A stretch of 64,000 nt of DNA from Bromus sterilis (Eukaryota; Streptophyta; Magnoliopsida; Poales; Poaceae), in NCBI GenBank assembly GCA_950022295.1, contig OX465600.1:230165782-230229781 (forward strand), given 5' to 3'. The notes beneath the pieces are model-generated. The model was not told the origin of the DNA. It did no database searches and was given only the letters and a program-made list of their open reading frames with translations. Of the stretch, positions 24,701 to 34,808 are shown piece after piece (the first letter of the stretch is position 1; every line of letters starts with the position of its first letter). The position numbers were made by a program, and so were the translations under genes.

Positions 24701-25058
24701 TGTTTCCCTCTCTACGACCGAAGCCGAGTACATTGCCGCCGCAAGTTGTTGTGCACAATTATTATGGATGAGGCAAACTTTGAAGGATTACGGTGTCATG
24801 TGTGACAAAGTGCCTCTTTTATGTGACAATGAAAGTGCTATCAAGATCGCCTACAACCCCGTCTAACATAGCAAGACGAATCATATAGAGATTCGTCATC
24901 ACTTTATTCGAGATCATGCGAAGCGGGGTGATATTGACCTTTCATATGTGGGCACCAGAGATCAACTTGCGGATATTTTCACCAATCCATTGGATGAAGC
25001 AAGATTTCGAGAGTTAAGGCATGAGCTAAATATCATTGATTCAAGTAATGCGGTTTGA
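21731..25058 (+). pseudogene. Sirevirus pol (PR-IN-RT-RH), broken
   Basis: Pol encodes the enzymes for copying and inserting the element. Visible in order are the protease active site DSGAT (about 21761), the integrase HHCC zinc region (WHRRL ... CRAC, about 22155-22270), integrase catalytic motifs HMDIFG, RSDNGTEF and PQENGVAER (22347-22655), RT with YVDDIIFGS (about 24106), and RNase H with YMDSDWAGD and the TTEAEYIAA box (24590-24740). Breaks: in-frame TGA at 21992; a small deletion with frame change and TAG near 22706; a one-base loss near 22828; and TAA at 24864 inside RNase H. The reading ends at TGA 25056-25058. The frame is +1 relative to gag and opens only after a TAG at 21728-21730. 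Confidence 0.9.
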
Positions 25059-25580
25059 AGACTTGCCCACACGTCCCATCTCAACATGATGTCTAGCTTG
25101 GATGTAGGCATGGACATAGGGGGAGTGTTGCTTAAGTCATAGGAAACCACTCCACCTATTATGCGGAAAGAGATAAAATTCTTTCACTATGGTCACGTTC
25201 GGAGGCCGTCATGGTCACCCAAGGTGACAACGGTGCTTCAAAGAAGAGCATTGGCAATGAACCCAAGATACATCTTAGTGGTTTCATACCAAACAAGCTC
25301 AAACATGGTGGCTTCGGCCACCGCCCCTCTGTTCGGGAGGTTTGGTTCAATTTGGTGGCTCTTTATTGCGTTTGCTTCAACGGTGAATTTTTGTGTGCTC
25401 GCTATCTCTCGTTTCTGGTACTCTTGGTTCCGTCGCCGGGTTTTTGTGTTGTCCCGAGTTTTGTGTGTTGCGTGTCTTCTGTTTGAGAGTGGCGGGTGTG
25501 TCTAGTTCTCTCTCTTCAGCCCTCTGTTTTTCCAATATACATTTCCCCCTCTCCCCTGGCAGCACTAGAATGAACAACAG

Positions 25581-25760
25581 TAGAACCGACCCTTTGAGCG
25601 GTACTACCGGTCTATGTCAGGCACTGGTACAACCGGGGTTCAACCCGGTACAACCGGTGTCTCCAGTGGACCGGAGGTACCGCAGTAACCCTAGTGTTAC
25701 CACAGGGGCCGGTACAACCGGTCGGGCACCGCGGTTCTACCGGTGTGAGGAGTATATAAG
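25581..25760 (+). promoter_or_regulatory. Internal promoter-like block before the third Sirevirus ORF
   Basis: Three exact GGTACAACCGG motifs and several near copies (25580-25745) precede a TATA box TATATAAG (25753-25760). The motif is the reverse complement of the CCGGTTGTACC array found upstream of the TATA box in both LTRs. A GC-rich 5' leader and an ATG at 25929 follow. That this is a working promoter is inference from the shared layout. Confidence 0.5.
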
Positions 25761-25928
25761 GCTCGGGCCAAAATCATGGGGGTTATTTCCCCACTTCGTG
25801 CCCTCACCTCGAATACTCCTCCCACCGGACACCAACCGCCGCCGCCCCGGGACGCCGCCGGCTCCTCGGTTCTCTCCGATCTCCCTCCGATCGGGCTGGT
25901 GCTGATCTCCTCCTCCACGATCTGCGCC

Positions 25929-27775
25929 ATGGATGTGGGTAAGGCCTTATGCTCCTCGCATTGTAGGGTTTCCTTCGGAATCCGCATGTTTGTTGGGCCT
26001 TGAATCACATCTTTGATTTCTATGAATCGTGCTTACATGGTATAGTAGTGTGAGTAATCTAGGAGTTTGAATCATCATGCTCTAGTCCATGCTCACTGGT
26101 TTTCCCTCCTCCCCGGCCGTATCGGACTCATGCCCTAGGTTTGCCAGCCCCCGGTACAACCGCCCTGTCATGGCGGTCCAACCGGTGCACGCCCGGTACA
26201 ACCGTTGCATGTAGGTCCATCCCATGTGCATCTTTCTCGTGCATGCATTTTCGAACCCCGCTCGATGTGTATTCATCTCATCTCTCTATTCCCTCGTGTC
26301 TTGCTTGAGTAGGTGGTTCTCGCTCGAGAGGAGGTGGCCCGCGTCCGAAGAAGAAGAGGGTGCGTCGGTCCGATGATCAGGAAGAGGAAGTCACCCAGCC
26401 CAGTCAGCTCTCTCGCCGTCAAAGGTCTGTCATCATGAATACCTCTAAGGGCAAGCCTGTGTCAAAGATGTCTCTGCCAGAATATCAGCGCTTCAGGGTT
26501 CAGAATCCGTACTCATCTCCTCGCGCACTAGGTTGGACCAACCCGATGTTTTGGACTACCCAGCAGCTGAGTATTGTCACCGACATCTATAGCCAGTTCA
26601 AGAACAAGGTGACAAGCATGTGGGCCATTGACATAGACCACATGAAGTCAGAGGATCACAAGGAGTACTTCAAGGATGCTCTGGCATTGTGTGAGGAGTT
26701 TGATCTCATCAAGCTCATGGATACATAGTGTGACATGGATCCACAGCTCATTCAGCAATGGTATGCCACTATTCACTTTGGGACTGATGACCACCGTACT
26801 ATCACCTGGATGACTCGTGACCAGCAGTGTTCTGCTCGTTGTTCTGAGTTCTGTGCAGCTCTGGGCTATCACTATGATGATCATGGACAGGGTGTTGGTT
26901 TCTCTCCGTTTGGTGCTATTTCCTCTGATCCTGCTTTGCTTGCTCCACTATACATTCACTGCCGTGGGATACCGGGTGCCTCAAAGGATTTGAAGCCTCT
27001 CTACGATATCATGCATCGCATCTACAGGAACATGCTGATTCCCAAGGTTGGGAATCAAGATCGGATCTACAACTTCTTCATTGATTTGATGATGGTGACT
27101 CGCTCTGAGAAGGGAAAAGGCGTTCCTTTGAATGTGCCCGAGGTGCTATGGCAGGAGATGTACCGCTGTGTGACAAGCAAGGCATGTCCTTCTCTGGGTC
27201 CTTACATTATGAAGTTCCTTCACTCGTATTGGGAGGCCAAGTTTCCAGGCGATGCCTTGGTCACGGATCCCTCTTCTCTCATTGTTCACGCCCGCAAGAA
27301 GCTGAAGATCAAGAAGAATGCTGCCCCTCGCTTTGAGAACAAAGGAAAAGAAAGGATGGAGACTGAGTTTGCCGCTTCTAGTGACTCTGACTTTGAGCTT
27401 CCCGGGGCGGGTACCTCTGCATGGGCGAAGCTCAAGGCTAAGGTTCGCAAAACCTTTTGTCTCCAGCTTGACATCCAGCACAACATGTACCTTGCGCACA
27501 AGTGTGAGAAAAAGAGCCGCGCACGTCAGATCCAGATGATGAGAGCTCTACAGCTGGAGGTTAGCAGTGGGTCTAAGAAAGATATCACCTCTGAGGAAAA
27601 GTGGATTTCGCAGAACTACTCTCGGTGGACTGATAGTGATGACACTCCTCCTCCGACCGTTGAGCACTCCCCGCCTCCACGGTTTGATGATGATGAGATC
27701 CAGTCCGAGCACTCGGAGGATCCAGTGGACCCTTCTGATTCTGACGATGATGCCACCGAGGAGTCTGACGAGTGA
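25929..27775 (+). pseudogene. Third (env-like) ORF of the Sirevirus, probably spliced
   Basis: The long frame covers about 26315-27775, interrupted only by TAG at 26726-26728. A plausible short first exon starts at ATG 25929 and ends at a GGTAAGG donor (GT at 25939). An acceptor AG at 26311-26312 puts exon 2 in the same frame. The start of exon 2 carries a basic run PRPKKKRVRR that looks like a nuclear localisation signal. The middle has tryptophan-rich stretches and the end is acidic and serine-rich (SDSDDD). No signal peptide or membrane segment is evident, so 'env-like' reflects only position after pol, as in other Sireviruses. Function unknown. Some features recall the Athila ORF-1 class, without proof. 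Confidence 0.65.
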
Positions 27776-28215
27776 TTTGTTGGGCGTTAGCATCGGACGT
27801 CCTCCCTTTTTGGTGTCTCGATGCCAAAGGGGAGAAGTCATCTAGTAGGAGTTTGAGGGATTTGCTTGCGGAGCTTGCATAGCTCCTTGTATCGTGTGCG
27901 TGTGTGTGTGAACCTTCTGTGTGCTCTGCTCGTTTGAACCTTAAAACCCTTGTGTGTTAGAAGACTTGTTTTTTCGTTTGTTTTTCCTTGACTCTTTGTT
28001 GATTGCAAGTCTTAATCTTTGTTTGTTACAACTGCAATGTTTATTGTTCCGTAAAATATAGGGGGAGTGGTGATCCTTATGTATGCACTTTTATCGCTCC
28101 ATGCATCAATTCATTTGGTGCATACAGCTAGGGGAGCCCGTCTATACTTTACGGAGTGAATACACCTCGGTTGTATGTTTTCCTGTTGCAAATCCGTGTA
28201 TTGTCATCAACCACC

Positions 28216-28229
28216 AAAAAGGGGGAGAT
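28216..28229 (+). other. Polypurine tract of the Sirevirus
   Basis: AAAAAGGGGGAGAT lies directly before the 3' LTR. Similar tracts ATAGGGGGAGTG occur earlier at about 25117-25128 and 28058-28069, as is common in Sireviruses. Confidence 0.85.
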
Positions 28230-29610
28230 TGATCGAATATTTCCCGTCCTTGGTTTTGGTGTTGATTACAATACCGGATTAAGTATCTAACCACGTTTCG
28301 AGTGTTTCAGGTTCACCCACAGGACACGATGCTGCGGGACCATTTCCGTCCAAGAGCGAAGTAATCAAGAAGCCTGCTCTGCCTGGTCACCAGCCGGCCG
28401 GCTGTACCGGGGTACAAGGCCGGTTGTACCGCTCTGTTCAGGGGCCGGTACTAACGGCCCTGCACCGGTGCTTCCACCGGGGTGGTAGGGAATCCCCTCT
28501 GACCCGGGCCGGTAGGCGAGCGGTGGTGGCCCAGTTGTACCGGTAAATTCGATACTACCGGTGCCAGGAGCGGTACAACCGCTCTCCCCTCGCTACGGGC
28601 TAGGGTTTGGGGGTGGCACGGTTGTACCAGGCCCCCTACCGGTCCTTCCACCGGACCCATGCCCCTGGCCCTCTGACCTAGGCCGGTGGTGGAGAGGTGG
28701 CCCACCGGTTGTACCAGTAAATCCGGTTGTACCAGTGTGGTCGCGGTTGTACCGCTGTGACCACTCCATCTCTGGCTAGGGTTAGGGCTTTCGGCTGGCT
28801 CAGGATGGCTGGTCAGTTGTACCGGAGTGGCAGGCCGGTTGTACCGGCCTGTGTTCTTTTCTGCATAACGGTTGGATTGAGTGGGAGGTATAAAAGGGGG
28901 GTTTCTTCCTCTTTGCCTTTGACCTCAAGCTACACTCATTCTCCATTGACGCCAAAAAGCTCCATTGACTCCGATCTCCATCTCTAGCGAATCAAACTTG
29001 TTGTGCAGCTAGGAATTGAGGGAGGAGACCTAGATCTAAAATTCCATTCAAAGGAAATATTGTTTCTCATCCTCATTGTTGTGGATCTTGTTACTCTTGT
29101 GGTTTGGGGCCATCAAGATCTTGAGGCCACCTCGGAGCCACAATCCATTGTGGTGAAGCTTCGTGGTGTTGGTGGGAGACTCCGGCATTGTGTGGAGCTG
29201 CCCCACCCTTGTGTAAAGGTTTCGTGTGCTCCTTCAAGGCATCGATAGTGATTTCACGACATCTTACGTTGGTAAGAGCGTGAGGAGAAATAGGGTGGCC
29301 CTCGTTGGCTTCGTGTGAGCATTGTGCTCCTCACCCTCTCCAAACGGAGACGTACTTCTCGAAAGAGAAGGAACTTCGGAAACATATCCTTGTCTCCCGT
29401 GTTCCCCTTTACCTTTACTTTGTGCAAGTTACTTCCCTTTCTTATCTATTGCTTGCTTGTTGTTTCGTAGTTGTTGGCATATAGGTTGCTCACATAGTTG
29501 CATACCTAGACAACCTATATTCCTTGTTGAGCCTAAATTGTTAAGAAAAGTTTAAAAAGTGTTAGTCGCCTATTCACCCCCCCCCTCTAGTCGACATTCC
29601 TATCCTTTGA
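28230..29610 (+). repeat. 3' LTR of the Sirevirus
   Basis: 1381 bp. It matches the 5' LTR but holds about 170 bp more motif-rich U3 (about 28550-28730), flanked by repeated GTTGTACC-GTAAAT phrases. The TATA box is at 28889-28895 (TATAAAA). It ends CCTTTGA where the 5' LTR ends CCTTGCA. Confidence 0.92.
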
Positions 29611-31176
29611 GTTATCGTACCAGGAGGACTCCTAGTTCTGCAAGTAGGTGTCAATGGCGCCAAAAGTTTGCCGTATCTTTTGAGGTTGACGTGGACCTGC
29701 ACACAACAACAAATAACTTTGCTCCCAACGAATACAGAGAGGTTGTCAATCTCTCCGACCTTGTTGTTTATGAAGGATCAAAGCACCAGCGAGGATAATA
29801 GAGGTGATTGCAACGAAAAGGAAATAAAAACAGTAAATAGTGGAGGTGTAAACAATGGTGGAAATATGGACCGGGGTCCCATGATATTCACTAGTGATGT
29901 CTCTCTCCCAAAAGACGATAAATAACTATGCTGGGTGAACAAATTACAGCTCGACAATTGACAGAATTATAAACGCACCGCAATGCTAATTATGCTACAA
30001 GAAAGTTAGAGGCTCAATCGTATGGGCAGTACGCAAGGACAAGTAGACCGTTTATTCATCAGCATCTACTCACTAATCATACACCTTGAGATATCTATCC
30101 AGAACATCTCGCTTGTATTAAGTTGCGAGCCCCACCTAAAGTGTAAACTCAAAGCAACAAACAACTTCATTAACAAACTATGTGTAAGGTAAAGAATCCT
30201 TGCAACCACAGTTACAAGCACCGTTGTTTTCTCCCTAGTGTCAACAACACATCCCCTAGTCTCATATTTCTGTCACTCAAGCAAGACATCGGGGGCATGA
30301 ACCCACAATCATGCATAACACTCCCTCTTGGAGTTCCAATCTACTACTTGGCCAAAGCAATAAATAGCAACGGAGAACATGCAAGAATACTCAATAACTA
30401 AAACATAAAAGGTAAACCAAATATATTACTCATCACAATCTGAACATAATCTCATAATCCATCGGATCCCAGTAAACTCAACATAGCAACAGCAGAACTA
30501 ATACATAGATGGATTGATCATGCAGGGGAAGCTCACAAGGGCTAAGAATTGAGGCACAAGATTGGAGTGAAAACATCACATAGCTACTGGTCATGGACCC
30601 ATGGTACAAGGTGGACTACTCACGACCCATCCGGGAAGCGCTCATGGTGGTGGAGAAGCTCCCGGAGATCAATTAATCCTCCCTCCAGAGGGTGCCGAGA
30701 CAGGGTCTTATGGAGATCCCGATCTAGGGTTCGCGGCGGCGGTGAAATAGTAGGGTAAATCGCGTAACGGAGGATATCTCGGGTGTTTTTAGGTCGAGGG
30801 GTAAATATAGGCGAAAGGAGGGCACCGGGGGAGGCCTGGTCCCACAAGGCGGGTCCCTGGCGCGGCCTTCCCCTGGCCCGCGCCAGGTGGTCGCCGGGGA
30901 GGGGGATACCCCCGTCCGGCTCTCCTTCGAGCTTCGTGAAGCTTCCGGAATGCTGATTTTTTATATATTTTTTCTAGATTTTTCCGAGCACTTTAAATAT
31001 TAGGAAATACTTGCAAAGCACGGACAACAGCGGAGAGAAACTGGCACTGGGGCACTGAGTTAGTAGGTTACTCCAAATATGTGGAAAAAGTATGAAAGTG
31101 TAGCAACACATGTAGCAAAGTCACCCATATAAGCATGGAACAAGCAGAAATTATAGACATGTTTGGGACGTATCAG

Positions 31177-31860
31177 CGACTGCACCACCACTCACGCACA
31201 CACCTTCATGCCGCCAGCACCGCACCACCGGATAGAGGACCTCCATATCTCGAAGCTCATCGACTAGAGCGGAGTCCAGGCCGACCAGCACCAGACCAGC
31301 ACAGTCTGCGGCCGCACCACCAAAACCACCAATCCGCCACTACCACTTGAGACGGCCAAGCAATCAGAGCCGCCCGCTGAGCGACCTCGCCCGCCGTCCG
31401 CCACCCGTGGTAGCATGAACGCCCATTGCCCCGCTCGAGCCAGATCCAGGCAAGGCCGGCCCGGATCCGGCTCCGGAGCACCACCACGGCCAGGCTACAA
31501 CCACCCGAGGTGGCACGAGCGCCCACTGTCGGCCGCGGCCGAAACCTCCAGTCACCCCGTCGCTAAGAAGCCCCCTCTCGAGCCAGATCTAGGCGTTCTC
31601 GCCCCGGATCCGGCGCCGGAGCACCACCACGGCTACCGCCCAGGACCGCCACGTGCTCCCCGACCAACACCCATCATGAGCTCCCTAGCGTGCTCCGGAC
31701 CGCCACACAACAGAGAAGACCAGATCCTGCCGCTGCCGGCTCCACGCGGGCTTTGCCGCCCTGCGGAGGGGACGACGCGAGCGAGGGGAAGGAGGAAGGA
31801 AGGGATCTTTTGGGGGATGGCACTGTTGCCGCCCTGGGGAGGGGATGACGCGAGCATGGA
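31177..31860. other. GC-rich unclassified tract before the Harbinger fragment
   Basis: About 680 bp, very rich in CACC and CCGG, with two 30 bp near-copies of TTGCCGCCCTG-GGAGGGGA at 31753-31782 and 31826-31855 (73 bp apart, four mismatches or fewer). Open frames exist on both strands but none has a recognisable domain. It may belong to the same mobile element as the transposase fragment that follows. Confidence 0.35.
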
Positions 31861-32294
31861 GTGTCAAACAGAGAGCGTGATCATATCTTGCTGTATGATG
31901 ACTACTTTCAACCTGATCCACTTTTTCCTCACAAGACTTTCCGGCGTTGCTTCTCGATGGAGAGACCGTTGTTCAGCCGTATTCGAGAGGGAGTGACAGA
32001 ATATGATGATTACTTCAAATACAAGTATGATGCTACTACCAAGTTAGGTTTGTCCTCTTGTCGTAAATGCATACCAGCTGTTTGAATGCTTGCATATGGA
32101 GTTTCTGGTTATCTAGTTGATGAGTATGTGCACATAAACGAGTCCACTTGTCTAGAGTCATTTTATAGATTCTACAGGTTTGTGGTTCAGATGTTTGGTG
32201 TCGAGTACTTGCGGCAACCAAATGTTGAGGATACATCTCGGTTGTTGGAGGTAAATGGTGCTAGAAGATTCTCGGGCATGCTCGGTACACCATA
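31861..32294 (+). pseudogene. PIF/Harbinger transposase fragment
   Basis: The frame resembles the N-terminal half of the plant HARBI1/ALP1-like nuclease family: an RRCFSMERPLFSRI helix region, KLGLSSCRKC, then MLAYGVSGYLVDEYVHI and the end GMLGTP, where family members continue into the first catalytic aspartate. All DDE catalytic residues are therefore missing. An in-frame TGA at 32083-32085 stands where the family has arginine, consistent with a CGA to TGA change. No terminal inverted repeats could be assigned. The fragment is inactive. Confidence 0.8.
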
Positions 32295-33606
32295 AAATCT
32301 AGGATGTTAGTTGACGGGGCATTTGTGTCATGGAAATTATTTTTCGTCAACGAAAATAGCCTGGTGACGTTTCTCGACCGTCAATCGACTTGTCATGAAA
32401 CACCATAGAAAAACAATGGTACCACTTTTTTCATCGTCTAAGATCGCATATTTGTTGACACTCGTAAAAACGTCGCTAATTGACCTTTTCATCGACGCAC
32501 AAATACGTCACACACAACACCCAAAATTGACACATAAGATGGATATTGGTGACGACAAGCCGTTGCTAACAATCTTTTTGGAAACTAAAATAACTATCAA
32601 ATGGGCACGGTAGTTGCCGACGTGTATGCTTACATGTGGCTTCAACTACGGTGCCGTTAGTAGTACGCTCGCCATTATCGTTGAGCGGTCAATGTTACTA
32701 AGATATGAGTCATTTATGATGCTCACGTGGCTTCATACAGGTGCACAAAAAAGTTGCTGACATGGCTACTTACAGGTGGGTCCAAATGGTCCTACCATGC
32801 AGCCTAATATATGGTGACGAGTTCGAATCTCCATCACAATTAACATCAATGATCGAGATGATGTCAAATCATCACCCGTTTGAATTTGTAGACGAATTTA
32901 AATTTAAATTATTGAAATTTTGTTAAATTAAATGTTGCCATCACAACTTACATAAACAAATATACTTGAAATTCGCACAATAATTTACTAAATATTACAA
33001 CAACATCCAAAGGACATATTACTGAACAAGCATAAACGGAAGAGAAAGTATCATGCTTAACAAAAGTGCGCCCTCAATAATTGATGGGTTGTGAGACTGT
33101 CTCCTGTGAAAAGTGCGAGAAATCGCTTTTGAGTACGCTGTTGACCGGTCAATGTTAATGAGATATGAGCCATTTATGATTCCCACGTGGCTTCATACAG
33201 GTGGAACGAAAAGTTGCTGACTTGGCTACTTACATGTGGTATCAAATGGGCCTGCCATGCACCCTAACATATGGTGACGGATTCGAATCTCCATCACAAT
33301 TATCATCAATGATCGAGATGACGTCAAATCATCCCCGGTGTGAATTAGTAGATGAATTTAAATTTAAATTATTGAAATTTTATTAAATTAAATGTTGCCA
33401 TCACAACTTACATAAACCAATATACTTGAAATTCGCACAACAATTTAGTAAATATTACAGTAGCATCCAAAGAAGATATTGTTGAACAAGCATAAACGGA
33501 AGAAAAAGTCTCATGCTTAACAAAAATGCACCCTCAATAATTGATGGGTTGTGAGTGTCTCCTATGAAAAGTGCAAGAAATCGCTTTTGAGATTACAAAT
33601 CATTGA
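32295..33606. repeat. Unclassified repeat region with a tandem duplication of about 460 bp
   Basis: 32681-33130 and 33141-33591 are direct copies at a 460 bp offset and clearly related by eye, differing by scattered substitutions and small indels. Each holds an AT-rich block GAATTTAAATTTAAATTATT and a terminal phrase AGAAATCGCTTTTGAG. The preceding 32295-32680 is low-complexity GTCA/GACG-rich sequence resembling transposon subterminal DNA. No gene. Confidence 0.6.
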
Positions 33607-33980
33607 CTACAGTTTTTGTTGCTTTATTTTAAAAGCTTTGATTTTCCTTTCTTGATCCATGTTAAGAATTTCAATTTTTTCTTGTTGCTTCCTTATGAAC
33701 TCTTCAATTTCTTTTTTCTATGTATCAAGTACTGCAACCATGTCCTTTTAAAAGTTTATGTTTGTCTCATTTATGTTTGCCTGATATGATAAAATCTTCT
33801 TTTGTAGCCCATGGATGTATTTTTCAGAGAGGCTGAAACTTGAAGGTAACATGGACGGTGACATATTTTCCTCAATAATCTCCAATTGTGGTAGTATATA
33901 CCCTCTTTTTGGTCTGTGTTTCGTTCTTTATCATCACTGAAATCTTGTTCATGTAACTGAATTATATTATGACGGCTCAC
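33607..33980 (-). pseudogene. Decayed exon of an unknown coiled-coil protein
   Basis: On the minus strand one frame runs from about 33900 to TAG at 33607-33609 with two internal stops (a TAA and a TAG). It is rich in K, E, Q and I in helical spacing (KKEIEEFIRKQQEKIEIL). An upstream part (33980 to about 33903) in another frame continues the same acidic style, implying a frameshift near 33900. The composition suggests the C-terminal helix of a transposon-encoded protein, but the family is not recognised. Confidence 0.4.
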
Positions 33981-34366
33981 ACCTAGCAGAGTACATTTGA
34001 ATTGTAAATAGATTAGTTACACATGCTTCCTGATTGCTCTTTCTCATATTAGGGTCCTTCTTCGTTAGTGTCGTTCGTGACTAACAATCACTCTAAATGT
34101 TCAAATGAACAGTACAAATTCCGCTTTTTTTTCCTTTACGCCACTGCCGCTAGGAGATGAGGGTTTTTAAGACAAAATGAGTCAATAGAATAACACACAA
34201 CTAGCTAAGAGAACAAGGAGAAAGACATAATGAATCACTTTTCTAAAACATGGCTATTTCAATACAATATCTGTTACATTGTTGTTAATTAAAATATTTG
34301 TAATCATGAATACAACCGCACATGTACATTTATATTGGTTTTCCCGTTTACGACACCCCTATATAA
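33981..34366. other. AT-rich stretch without gene
   Basis: Nothing coding is seen. A 31 bp phrase (34323-34353, TGTACATTTATATTGGTTTT onward) recurs with one mismatch at 36921-36951, on the other side of the Helitron. Confidence 0.5.
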
Positions 34367-34808
34367 TCTATAATACCTAAATAGTACATTCCCACTAACC
34401 TATTTATCTTGACATGCAAGCTATCCACATCATCAAAAAGGTCCACCATGTAAAAACTCTTTCACTAAATCTTCATGCACATGCTCTCATTAACTTTGTA
34501 TGTACATGTAGCGTATCACAAATAAATAATAACTTTTTTATGCACTCAACCTCACAATTTATAAGCAAATTTTTTATAGAAAATCAAATTATGAGTTACA
34601 TCGCATTTTATTTCTCTATGTGATTTTTTCTATAAATATTAAATACACATCCATAGTTGCTATCATTGTTTTAGGTTTAACCAAGGGTGAACACATCTTC
34701 ACTGTCTATACTCAAAATAGTTTTCGTCTCATATCATCTCGCCGATATATTGTCAAGTAACTAAATTAACAAAACTAAAATCAAACTAATTTTGGATTTT
34801 TCATCAAT

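Larger units (their letters stand above)
17829..29610 (+). mobile_element. Sirevirus-like Ty1/copia retrotransposon, complete but decayed
   Basis: An 11.8 kb element with TG...CA LTRs (3' copy mutated to ...GA), a 5 bp target duplication GTTAT (17824-17828 and 29611-29615), a TGGTATCAGAGC primer site, gag, pol in the copia order protease-integrase-RT-RNase H, a third ORF after pol, and several GGGGGAG purine tracts before the 3' LTR. The long gag with coiled coil, the third ORF and the palindromic CCGG-rich motifs in the LTR point to the Sirevirus/Maximus lineage. Each coding region carries stops or frameshifts, so this copy cannot make working proteins. LTRs differ by roughly 3-4% by eye plus one large indel. 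Confidence 0.93.
17732..31175 (-). mobile_element. Solo LTR, Athila-like family, reversed, split by the Sirevirus
   Basis: LTR sequence is 17732-17828 plus 29616-31175, about 1657 bp once the copia element and its duplicated GTTAT are removed. It begins TGATGGC and ends ACGTATCA on the plus strand, the reversed ends of the family. No internal region remains. CGACT occurs at 17725-17729 and 31177-31181. That would be a 5 bp target duplication displaced by two bases on the left and one on the right, so it is only tentative. Confidence 0.85.
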
